This document shows, one piece after another, positions 57,636 to 64,000 of a DNA stretch of 64,000 bases. The notes beneath the pieces are model-generated. The model made no database searches. It worked only from the letters and a program-made list of their open reading frames with translations, and had not been told where the DNA came from. The number at the start of each line of letters is the position of its first letter. Position 1 is the stretch's first letter. Made by a program: the position numbers and the translations under genes. Source of the stretch: Bacillus kexueae (GTDB taxonomy: Bacteria; Bacillota; Bacilli; Bacillales; Aeribacillaceae); assembly GCF_022809095.1 (NCBI RefSeq), contig NZ_JALAZE010000006.1, positions 62,001 through 126,000 on the forward strand, read 5' to 3'.

Positions 57636-57970
57636 TAAGCATTTCCTCCTACCTTCTCATTTGATACAAGTTTCAGCCCCACTACACCAAACAGTAACAA
57701 ACCAATAAAAAATAATTTAAGGACATCCACTCGTTCGCCGAATACAAACATTTCAATTGCCACCGTTCCTGCCGTTCCTAAGCCAACAAATACTGCATAA
57801 ACAGTGCTCGTCGGCAAAAATTTCGATGTATAAATGAGAGCCCAAAAGCTTACAATCATTGCAATTGCTGTGATTATCCATTCCCATACATTGTCAGCGT
57901 GCTTTAAACCAATCACCCATCCTACCTCAAATACTGATGCTACTAAAACGAGAAGCCATTTACGATTCAT
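57635..57970 (-). CDS. Small multidrug-resistance family transporter subunit (YkkC-like)
   Basis: 111 residues from ATG 57970, which overlaps the TetR stop (ATGA) and has AAAGGAA; the ATG at 58003 lies inside the TetR gene. Four helices, Glu in ASVFEVGWVIGLKHA, and STVYAVFVGLGTAGTVAIE. The WVIGLKHAD segment is close to YkkC. Second gene of a TetR-SMR-SMR operon. Confidence 0.88.
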   Translation of the reverse strand: MNRKWLLVLVASVFEVGWVIGLKHADNVWEWIITAIAMIVSFWALIYTSKFLPTSTVYAVFVGLGTAGTVAIEMFVFGERVDVLKLFFIGLLLFGVVGLKLVSNEKVGGNA

Positions 57971-58536
57971 TTTGAACTCATTCCTTTCCAAAGTAAGTTC
58001 CATGTAGATTCCGCTCGTAAAATTGCTTTCTTCTTTTCACCATACATGAGTTCTACATACACACTGTCTAGTAATGCGACGTAAGCTACACTGGCCATTT
58101 TCGGATCTGTATCAATCTTTCCTTCGTTCACTACCTCCTGTAGCATCGACTCTAATCTTCCTTCCATCATCACAACGTATTGATTAAAGATTTTGATCAT
58201 TTCATCCTTTAAACCGGCAGGTGGAAAGAAGCCTTGCCTTAGGAGAAAATGAAGTTCACGATCAGTTTCAAAACGCTCAATGCTCGAGAGCAAAAAGTCA
58301 TACAGCTGTTTTTCAATCACATCTTCTGTCGAAAAAAAAGACTGAATAAACGCTAGTTCCTTCTCCAAAGCTTCATGATATAACTGTAAATACAACTCTT
58401 TTTTCCCTTTGAAATGTGAATAAATTGACGCCTTTTTAATCCCAACATGTTCCGCAATGAGCGACATCGAAGTACCCTCATACCCCTTTTCAGCAAATAA
58501 ATCATAAGCCTTTTCTTTTATTAACTCTCCACTCAA
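57967..58536 (-). CDS. TetR-family repressor of the SMR operon
   Basis: 189 residues. Helix-turn-helix at the N-terminus (AYDLFAEKGYEGTSMSLIAE, then KKASIYSHFKGKKELY), helical ligand domain after. TTG start behind GGGGTGA. It should repress its own operon through the palindrome at 58561-58574 and let go when an exported cation binds. Confidence 0.88.
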   Translation of the reverse strand: MSGELIKEKAYDLFAEKGYEGTSMSLIAEHVGIKKASIYSHFKGKKELYLQLYHEALEKELAFIQSFFSTEDVIEKQLYDFLLSSIERFETDRELHFLLRQGFFPPAGLKDEMIKIFNQYVVMMEGRLESMLQEVVNEGKIDTDPKMASVAYVALLDSVYVELMYGEKKKAILRAESTWNLLWKGMSSK

Positions 58537-58560
58537 AAATGTTCACCCCACATTAACTAC

Positions 58561-58574
58561 CTACCGTTCGGTAG
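58561..58574. promoter_or_regulatory. TetR operator
   Basis: CTACCGTTCGGTAG, a perfect 14-bp palindrome 25-38 bp before the TetR start. TACCGNNCGGTA-type palindromes are usual TetR-family targets. Confidence 0.75.
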
Positions 58575-58726
58575 CTTAACTTTACCATAATCCTTCTCCC
58601 TTATCAACCTTTAGAAATTTCTAACAAAGGATAGGACTTTCTTTCTAATATTTATAAAAACCCCCTGAAAAACAAACAGAAGAGCAGAATGGTGTAATGG
58701 AAGAAATAAAAGGGGAGGAAGTAAAA

Positions 58727-59362
58727 ATGAAAAAATCACTATTCACCACTTTTATCGCAAGTGCTTTCTTGTTATTCTCAACAACTTTTAGTGTACCTGC
58801 ATTTGCTGAGAAAAAAGAAAAAGAGTTTGAATCCGATTCCCAAGAAATGATGATGGATGACAAAGAAGAAAAGAAAGAAAAAAAGGAAAAGAAACCTCAT
58901 GTAATTGAAAACAAATTGAATTCTAATGCGCAAGAGCGTGCAAGTGCCACAGCTAAAATGAATGCATCCGCACAATCAGCAGTTGCTCTTTCTACTTCTC
59001 AAGAATATGAGGAAGAGAATGAATCGGTTGAAGTGGAGAAAGAAACAGAAGTTCAAACAGAAGTCGAAACATCTGTTGAATCTGAAACGGAAGTACAAGA
59101 AGATGCATCTGAAGATCAACCAACTGTAGAAGAAAATGAAGATATGGAAATGAAAGAGGAATATGAAACGGATGAAACAACCGCGAACGAAACATCTGTA
59201 GAAACCGAAGAAGAAATGACAGTTGAAGAAGTAGTAGCTGAAGATGAAGTAACTGCAGATGAGATGTCCGCGGAGAAAATGAGCATGTTTCAACAATTAC
59301 TTGATGCACTTGAAACACTAACTGCTCAGATTACATCCGCTTGGAATGATTTATTCCAGTAA
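58727..59362 (+). CDS. Acidic secreted low-complexity protein
   Basis: 211 residues from ATG 58727, behind GGGGAGG; the frame's ATG at 58697 would put ten charged residues before the signal peptide. Signal peptide KKSLFTTFIASAFLLFS with cleavage after AFA. The mature part has a short lysine-rich stretch (EEKKEKKEKKPH), then about 100 residues nearly all Glu, Thr, Val and Ser, and ends with a helix QLLDALETLTAQITSAWNDL. It has no cysteine and no sorting signal. Function unknown; it may bind cations or surfaces. Confidence 0.7.
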   Translation: MKKSLFTTFIASAFLLFSTTFSVPAFAEKKEKEFESDSQEMMMDDKEEKKEKKEKKPHVIENKLNSNAQERASATAKMNASAQSAVALSTSQEYEEENESVEVEKETEVQTEVETSVESETEVQEDASEDQPTVEENEDMEMKEEYETDETTANETSVETEEEMTVEEVVAEDEVTADEMSAEKMSMFQQLLDALETLTAQITSAWNDLFQ

Positions 59363-59394
59363 GAAATAAGTGGCGATTCTATCTAATTGTATGA

Positions 59395-59434
59395 AGTGGA
59401 GAAGAACGAGTTGTTTTTCTCCACTTGATTTTAT
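59395..59434 (+). terminator. Terminator behind the acidic protein gene
   Basis: 9-bp stem (59395-59403 with 59417-59425) and a T-rich tail. Confidence 0.7.
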
Positions 59435-59585
59435 TCATTGTCATAGAGCTAGGATCATTCAAGGTAATGCATTGTTCGCTAGACGCTTTAAGCCAAATAA
59501 GACATGCCTCCCATATGGAAAGCCTATCTTAAATGTCGTAAATAACGGCTGTAAACATAAACTCTATGTAATTCTAAATGGTTCT

Positions 59586-60105
59586 TCAATTGCTCCAAAC
59601 ACTTTTAAAATACGTGGAAACTAGACCTTCTCCTTGAAATATGCTCTCTAAGACAGCTTGTAGAAGTTTTTTTACCCTTTTATATTCTCTGATATTACTT
59701 GAACAGGACCCTAAATACGTATACTTATATACAGGGTCATCAGGGCATAGTTTATACGCACTTTTTAACATTGACAAACCTTTCTTTATGTTCAAACTCA
59801 CCAAAATAAAACGGAAACGTGGATATCATATAACCAAAACACCAAAGAAAGTCCGAATTTGTTGGATAAAGAGTATAGCCGATATGGGTAACTCTTTTTA
59901 ACACAGTTTCTAGTTCATTTAAGTCTACTTCTGTAATCCCTAAATGAGTTTCTTCTACTAACACATACCAACAGAAGAAACCTAATCGTGTAATTGTTTT
60001 TAAATCTCTAGGATTTTGTTGAAATTCTTCTAAAAGGAAGGCTTTAGCTTCATTCCATCTTTCCTCTCGCTCTAGAAAATCAAGTTCTGGCCAGCTCCAA
60101 TCCAT
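59586..60105 (-). pseudogene. Frameshifted gene of a TPR-like hypothetical protein
   Basis: Two overlapping minus-strand frames read as one protein. The first runs from about 60105 (DWSWPELDFLEREERWNEAK) through FLWCFGYMISTFPFYFGEFE; the second goes on with KKGLSMLKSAYKLCPDDPVY and ends SIFQGEGLVSTYFKSVW. The switch lies near 59780-59800. Joined they give about 170 residues of helical-repeat character. No function known for the intact form. A sequencing error is the alternative to a true mutation. Confidence 0.6.
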
Positions 60106-60148
60106 CATCCCCCTTACCCCCACCTTTCCATTAAACAAAGATTTATGC

Positions 60149-60943
60149 CTACCCTTCCATCCATGATGGTGCTGCCTCCTTTTTAGGTGGGGACCAACGG
60201 TTTATAACCTTTCCGTTCACTTGAAAAATTTGCCCCGAATCCTCAATGGATGGTCGTTCACAAAGACGATAGATGAATTGTGCTACGTCTTCTGGTTCTC
60301 CTACTTGCCAGTAAGGATCTAACGGCATTCCTTGTGCTCTTGCTTTTTCTTTCGCTCGTTCAATATGAGGCCTCGTCATATCTGTTAGGGCAGACGGAGC
60401 AACAGCCATAACTCGAATATTGAATCGATGAAGCTCTTTTGCAAGCGCGAATGTCATTCCGATAAGTCCAGCTTTAGCAGCACTATAATTGACTTGTCCC
60501 ACAACCCCTTCTAAACCGGCCGTGGAAATCATGTTAATGATAGTGCCTCTCTTGCCTGTTTCTTTCACATGTTGAACAAAGGGCTTTGTACAAATAAAAG
60601 CTCCACGCAGATTAACATTCATTACTTCATCCCATTCATCGATTTCCATTTTATATGACATACGATCTCGGACAATGCCTGCATTGTTAATTAACACCGT
60701 AGCTTTCCCAAATTGCGTAATCGCTGCATGGATTAATCGTTCACCTGTTTGTTCATGTGCAACATCGCCTGTTACCCCATATACTTGACCACCTATTTCT
60801 AATAACTGTTGAACCCCATTTTTAACCGCCGCTTCTTTTCTCCCATTAATAATCACCGCATGCCCTTTTAATGCAAACATCTTGGCAATAGCAAAGCCAA
60901 TTCCCCTCGTTGACCCTGTAATGATAACCACTTCTTTCTCCAA
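60149..60943 (-). CDS. Short-chain dehydrogenase/reductase, FabG-like
   Basis: 264 residues. Rossmann motif GSTRGIGFAIAK, NNAG, catalytic Ser in NMISTAG and Tyr-x3-Lys in VNYSAAKAGLIG. It probably reduces or oxidises a 3-oxoacyl/3-hydroxyacyl intermediate, since it follows a thiolase and an acyl-CoA ligase without a gap. The C-terminal tail (RWSPPKKEAAPSWMEG) is longer than in FabG. TTG start behind GGGGGAG. Confidence 0.85.
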   Translation of the reverse strand: MEKEVVIITGSTRGIGFAIAKMFALKGHAVIINGRKEAAVKNGVQQLLEIGGQVYGVTGDVAHEQTGERLIHAAITQFGKATVLINNAGIVRDRMSYKMEIDEWDEVMNVNLRGAFICTKPFVQHVKETGKRGTIINMISTAGLEGVVGQVNYSAAKAGLIGMTFALAKELHRFNIRVMAVAPSALTDMTRPHIERAKEKARAQGMPLDPYWQVGEPEDVAQFIYRLCERPSIEDSGQIFQVNGKVINRWSPPKKEAAPSWMEG

Positions 60944-62101
60944 TCAAATCTCCCCCTTTTGATACCGTTCAAATAACACAGCAAGACCGAGTCCTCCTCC
61001 AATACCTAACGTAGCAATCGCTCTTTTTGCATCCGATCGTTTGATTTCGGTTAAAAGCCTTGTTACTAAAATGGCACCAGATGCGCCATAGGGATGACCA
61101 AGAGCCAATGCTCCGCCACCTTTATTCACCTTTTCAACAGGAATCTTTAATGTTTTCAAAGAAGCGAGGACTTGAGAAGCGAACGCTTCATTAAATTCTA
61201 CTAAATCGATGGAATCAACTGATAAATTTTGTCGCTTCAGCAAATGCCTTACTGCTGGAATCGGCCCGACACCAAGTAGATTCGGATTAACCCCTTTGCT
61301 CACTGCATCGACAAAGGTCATAATTGGAGTAAGTCCAAGCTCAAAACATTTTTTCTCCGACATGATTAATACTGCTGCAGCACCATCATTTATTGGACAA
61401 GCATTTCCCGCTGTAACCGTACCATTTTCTTTAAAGACCGGACGAAGTTTGGAAAGTTTTTCAAAACTCGTATTCCGCCTTGGACATTCGTCCACCTTGT
61501 GTCCATTTACTTCAACAATCTCTTCATTAAAACGGCCCTCATCAATCGATTGAATAGCTTTTTGATGACTTTTTAAAGCGTAAACATCTTGTTCATTTCG
61601 TGAAATGTCATATGCTTCCGCCACATTTTCAGCGGCAATGCCCATTTCTGGATCTCCAATTTCTTCAGGTGAAAATCGCGCTCGAGTGAAGATAGTCGGG
61701 GGCAAGGACGTGTATAGATGGGGTGGTTTTTCAATCTTCCACGGCTGTAGGCTTGTACTTTCTACGCCTCCTGCAATGTACATATCACCAGCCCCCGCTT
61801 GAATGAGACGACAAGCGATTTGAATTGCCTCAAGTCCGGACCCACATTGTCTATCGACAGTTACCCCAGGAACTTCTATAGGGAAACCAGCTTCAAGGGC
61901 TGAAAGGCGTGCGATATTTCCACCAGGGCCAACACAATTTCCTAAAATCACCTCATCGATTTCATTAACCGGTATATTCGTTTCTTCGACAATTGCCTTT
62001 AAGACAGTGGCTGCTAATCGTTCAAGGGGTACCTCCCTCAACATTCCTCCAATCTTTCCAATCGGCGTTCTTTTTGCCGCAACGATAACCGCTTTATTCA
62101 C
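60944..62101 (-). CDS. Thiolase-family acyl-CoA acyltransferase lacking the second catalytic Cys
   Basis: About 385 residues from GTG 62101 (NKAVIVAAKRTPIGK), behind GGAAGG; the frame to 62185 overlaps the ligase gene without reason. Nucleophile Cys86 in VDRQCGSGLEA, FNEAFAS, His336 in GHPYGASGA. In the C-terminal motif, normally CxGGG, the sequence is TLGIGGGLG: Gly366 stands where the acid/base Cys should be (codon GGT instead of TGT). Like B. subtilis YhfS by position. It may degrade or build beta-ketoacyl-CoA, or do a related transfer. Confidence 0.85.
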   Translation of the reverse strand: MNKAVIVAAKRTPIGKIGGMLREVPLERLAATVLKAIVEETNIPVNEIDEVILGNCVGPGGNIARLSALEAGFPIEVPGVTVDRQCGSGLEAIQIACRLIQAGAGDMYIAGGVESTSLQPWKIEKPPHLYTSLPPTIFTRARFSPEEIGDPEMGIAAENVAEAYDISRNEQDVYALKSHQKAIQSIDEGRFNEEIVEVNGHKVDECPRRNTSFEKLSKLRPVFKENGTVTAGNACPINDGAAAVLIMSEKKCFELGLTPIMTFVDAVSKGVNPNLLGVGPIPAVRHLLKRQNLSVDSIDLVEFNEAFASQVLASLKTLKIPVEKVNKGGGALALGHPYGASGAILVTRLLTEIKRSDAKRAIATLGIGGGLGLAVLFERYQKGEI

Positions 62102-63554
62102 CTGTCCTTCCTCCCAACTCATGAATTCGTAAAGCTTTCCGAGCAATTTTTCCGGAAGATGTGTGCGGAAAATATTCGACCTCAACGTACTCTTTCGGAC
62201 ATTTAAATGAAGAGAGTCTACATTTACAATGCTCTTTCACTTTTAATAGAGTTTGTTTGTTCGCACTTTTTTTCCATTTAATATAAGCGACCACTTTTTG
62301 TCCCCAATATTCATCGTCTATGCCTACGACAACGGTTTCTTCAACTTCTCCAACTTCCTTTATGACTTCTTCTATCTCTTCAGGATACACGTTCAGACCA
62401 CCGGTAATAATCATATTTTTCTTTCGTCCGATGATCGTTAACATGCCATTTTCATCCATGTAACCGAGATCTCCAATATTAGCCCCATGTTTCGTTAAAA
62501 CTTTTTTCGTTTCGGACTCGTTCTTTACGTAACCAGAGAATAGTAAGTCACTTTGGATTGTAATCTCACCAATTTCTCCATTTGGTAATAAATCACCGTG
62601 TTCATTTCGAATTTTCACGGTAACAGATGGGAAAGGTTGTCCAACCGTCTTACGGTTGTTCTCTCTAATCTCCTTTGTTGAATACGATACAAAGCTTAGT
62701 TCAGATGCTCCGTAATACTCAACTAATCGACTGTTCGGAAAGAACGCTTCTACTTTTTTCTCTTGACGCTCTGAAAGTTTGGCACCTGACGTAAGAATCA
62801 GCAACCGATGTTCAATAATTTCGTTCATTTCATTTACAATTGCCTGTAGCATGGTCGGAACTACGTAAAACACATTCGCTTTGTTCTCTTTCATGAATGT
62901 AAGAACTCCAGACGACTTAAATTTCGGCATCAGAAATAAGGTCGCTCCTATATGAAGAGAGTGAATGGCGGCAAAAAGAGATAAGGAGTGACAGAGCGGA
63001 CCAGGTGCCACCACTTGATCATTTCGCCCATATTGAAAGATTTTTTCCGCTTCGTCAAAGCTTCTAAGCCATGAGCGATGATTTCGCATAAAGCCTTTTG
63101 GCACACCTGTAGAACCAGATGTGAACCCCATATAAAATAACTCTTTGTCATGTTCATTCCAATCAATCGTCTCAGCTCGTCTAGTAGGTTGGAGTAATGT
63201 TTGCACGGAAATGGTTTCCGAACGGTTAAATGAATTACCCGCAATTATTACATCCGGTTTCGTTAATTGAAAGACATGCTGGCATTCACTTTCCGTCCAC
63301 TTTGAGTCAAAGGGGATGGCTATCCACCCTAACGTGGTCACTGCAATAAATAACGACAAAAATTCAGGTTCATTCCCAATCATTATGCCAATCTTCTTTT
63401 GTTTTCCAGTTCCTACAAGAGTCAAAAGATGCTGCTGCATCGTTACGACCTCGTGATAAAATTCTTCATACGTAATCGATCGCTCTTTCGTTTGTATCGC
63501 GACCTTGTTTGGTTGTGTCTTTTGGAATTGTTCAAGCGTTCTACAGATGCCCAC
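62094..63554 (-). CDS. Acyl-CoA ligase, AMP-forming (YhfT-like)
   Basis: 486 residues. ANL superfamily: P-loop GFTSGSTGVPKGF near 150, YYGASELSF near 280, GDLGYMDENGMLTIIGRKKN near 370, and catalytic Lys in HTSSGKIARK near the end. It joins a carboxylic acid to CoA via the adenylate. First gene of a ligase-thiolase-reductase operon, overlapping the next gene by 8 bp. GTG start 7 bases behind GGAGGGG. Matches B. subtilis yhfT beside bioY; the acid is not known. Confidence 0.85.
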   Translation of the reverse strand: MGICRTLEQFQKTQPNKVAIQTKERSITYEEFYHEVVTMQQHLLTLVGTGKQKKIGIMIGNEPEFLSLFIAVTTLGWIAIPFDSKWTESECQHVFQLTKPDVIIAGNSFNRSETISVQTLLQPTRRAETIDWNEHDKELFYMGFTSGSTGVPKGFMRNHRSWLRSFDEAEKIFQYGRNDQVVAPGPLCHSLSLFAAIHSLHIGATLFLMPKFKSSGVLTFMKENKANVFYVVPTMLQAIVNEMNEIIEHRLLILTSGAKLSERQEKKVEAFFPNSRLVEYYGASELSFVSYSTKEIRENNRKTVGQPFPSVTVKIRNEHGDLLPNGEIGEITIQSDLLFSGYVKNESETKKVLTKHGANIGDLGYMDENGMLTIIGRKKNMIITGGLNVYPEEIEEVIKEVGEVEETVVVGIDDEYWGQKVVAYIKWKKSANKQTLLKVKEHCKCRLSSFKCPKEYVEVEYFPHTSSGKIARKALRIHELGGRTGE

Positions 63555-63634
63555 CTTTTATCCCCTCCAGTTCAATAACCGCTACATTCGATAATGTTTT
63601 TCTAGTATTCCAAATTTCCTTTTGAAAAGTATAC

Positions 63635-63660
63635 AAAAAAAGGCTGCTATTGAAGCAACC
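63635..63660 (-). terminator. Terminator of bioY
   Basis: 7-bp stem with one G-T pair (63642-63648 with 63654-63660) and seven T on the minus strand, behind the bioY stop. Confidence 0.7.
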
Positions 63661-63664
63661 TTCC

Positions 63665-64000
63665 TTAAGCCACCTTTTCGTTAGACATTCCTTTTTTCTG
63701 AATAAGTGGATACACCTTCTGGATTTGAAGTGCAATCGTACCGGATAAAACAGCTTTTACTATATCTCCCGGAATGTATGCTAGAGCAGATGTTGCTGCT
63801 TGCATCCATGTTAATTCCGTTACGAACGATAAAAATGTAATTCCACATGCATAAACAACGATAATACCGCCGATTACATTATAGATTACCATTTTGAATA
63901 ATGATAAATGATGAATGCTCTTTTCAACGAGATACCCAATGATAAACGCAGCAATTGGCCAGCTTAATATGTAGCCACCGCTAGGGCCTAAAATGATGCC
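63665..64000 (-). CDS. bioY: Biotin transporter BioY (3' part)
   Basis: Open at the right edge; 111 C-terminal residues are seen. GPSGGYILSWPIAAFIIGYL, then VVYACGITFLSF and ALAYIPGDIVKAVLSGTIAL are BioY membrane helices. BioY is the substrate-binding part of the ECF-type biotin importer. In B. subtilis a bioY homologue (yhfU) lies just before yhfT, as here. Confidence 0.92.
   Translation of the reverse strand, partial: GIILGPSGGYILSWPIAAFIIGYLVEKSIHHLSLFKMVIYNVIGGIIVVYACGITFLSFVTELTWMQAATSALAYIPGDIVKAVLSGTIALQIQKVYPLIQKKGMSNEKVA

Noticed and set aside
58560-58730. Guanidine (ykkC) riboswitch before the SMR operon
   Set aside because: The operon starts with tetR and has only a short leader; I see none of the conserved riboswitch blocks, only a TetR-type palindrome.
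58778-59318. Minus-strand frames opposite the acidic protein gene
   Set aside because: They come from the repeated Glu codons of the plus-strand gene and give only Phe/Leu-rich nonsense.
59370-59624. 84-residue plus-strand frame behind the acidic protein gene
   Set aside because: Its start lies before the upstream gene's terminator hairpin, it has no ribosome binding site, and its end overlaps the frameshifted minus-strand gene. A remnant is possible, but there is no support.

Overview
The window reads as chromosome of a low-GC, Gram-positive, endospore-former-type bacterium of the Bacillaceae. The evidence is dense genes with strong AAGGAGG-like ribosome binding sites, frequent TTG/GTG starts, catabolite-responsive (cre) elements, and several gene groups that match Bacillus subtilis loci by content and order (yhcS-yhcT-yhcU/yhcV, ysfB-glcD-glcF, lutABC/lutR/lutP, yhfS-yhfT-bioY). 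I cannot name the species.

Layout. (1) 1-2.5 kb: the tail of an old-yellow-enzyme-type oxidoreductase, a GlpP-like protein and a LacI-family regulator. (2) 2.8-21.9 kb: a large galactoside island. One operon runs from a CUT1 ABC transporter without its own ATPase into galA1 and galK1. A second runs galK2, GH42 beta-galactosidase, galE, galT, aldose epimerase. A second alpha-galactosidase (galA2) stands alone, and a sodium symporter follows. Together they import alpha- and beta-galactosides, split them and feed galactose through the Leloir pathway. Repeated TTTACTAAA/TTTAGTAAA motifs and cre sites lie in the three main promoter regions. (3) 21.9-31.9 kb: a cluster that I read as the transaldolase-type sulfoquinovose (plant sulfosugar) pathway: SF transaldolase, a DUF4867-like protein, sodium symporter, GH31 sulfoquinovosidase, sugar isomerase, GntR regulator, aldehyde dehydrogenase and an AEC-family permease as possible exporter. 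This is the most interesting system here. (4) 32-38 kb: CBS protein, BdbC and a thioredoxin partner, RsgA paralogue, YhcU, YhcT pseudouridine synthase, class D sortase, an FMN-flavoprotein and a 58-residue membrane protein. (5) 38-48 kb: glycolate oxidase glcDF with its CdaR-type regulator, then lutABC, lutR and lactate permease. Identical 13-bp palindromes lie before lutA and before the permease. (6) 48-52 kb: TPR gene, an intact ISL3-family insertion sequence sitting in a terminator T-tract, aldo/keto reductase and a quinone-reductase-like protein. (7) 52-57 kb: a 1574-residue YhcR-like multidomain nuclease/5'-nucleotidase with an LPNTA sorting signal, the likely substrate of the sortase 15 kb away. 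(8) 57-64 kb: TetR plus a YkkCD-type SMR pair, an acidic secreted protein, a frameshifted gene, a yhfS/yhfT-like thiolase, ligase and reductase operon, and the end of bioY.

A GC-rich repeat of about 170 bp occurs three times, each time directly behind the terminator of a minus-strand gene. No tRNA, rRNA, CRISPR array or phage was seen. Comparisons with named proteins and publications are from memory, since no search could be run.
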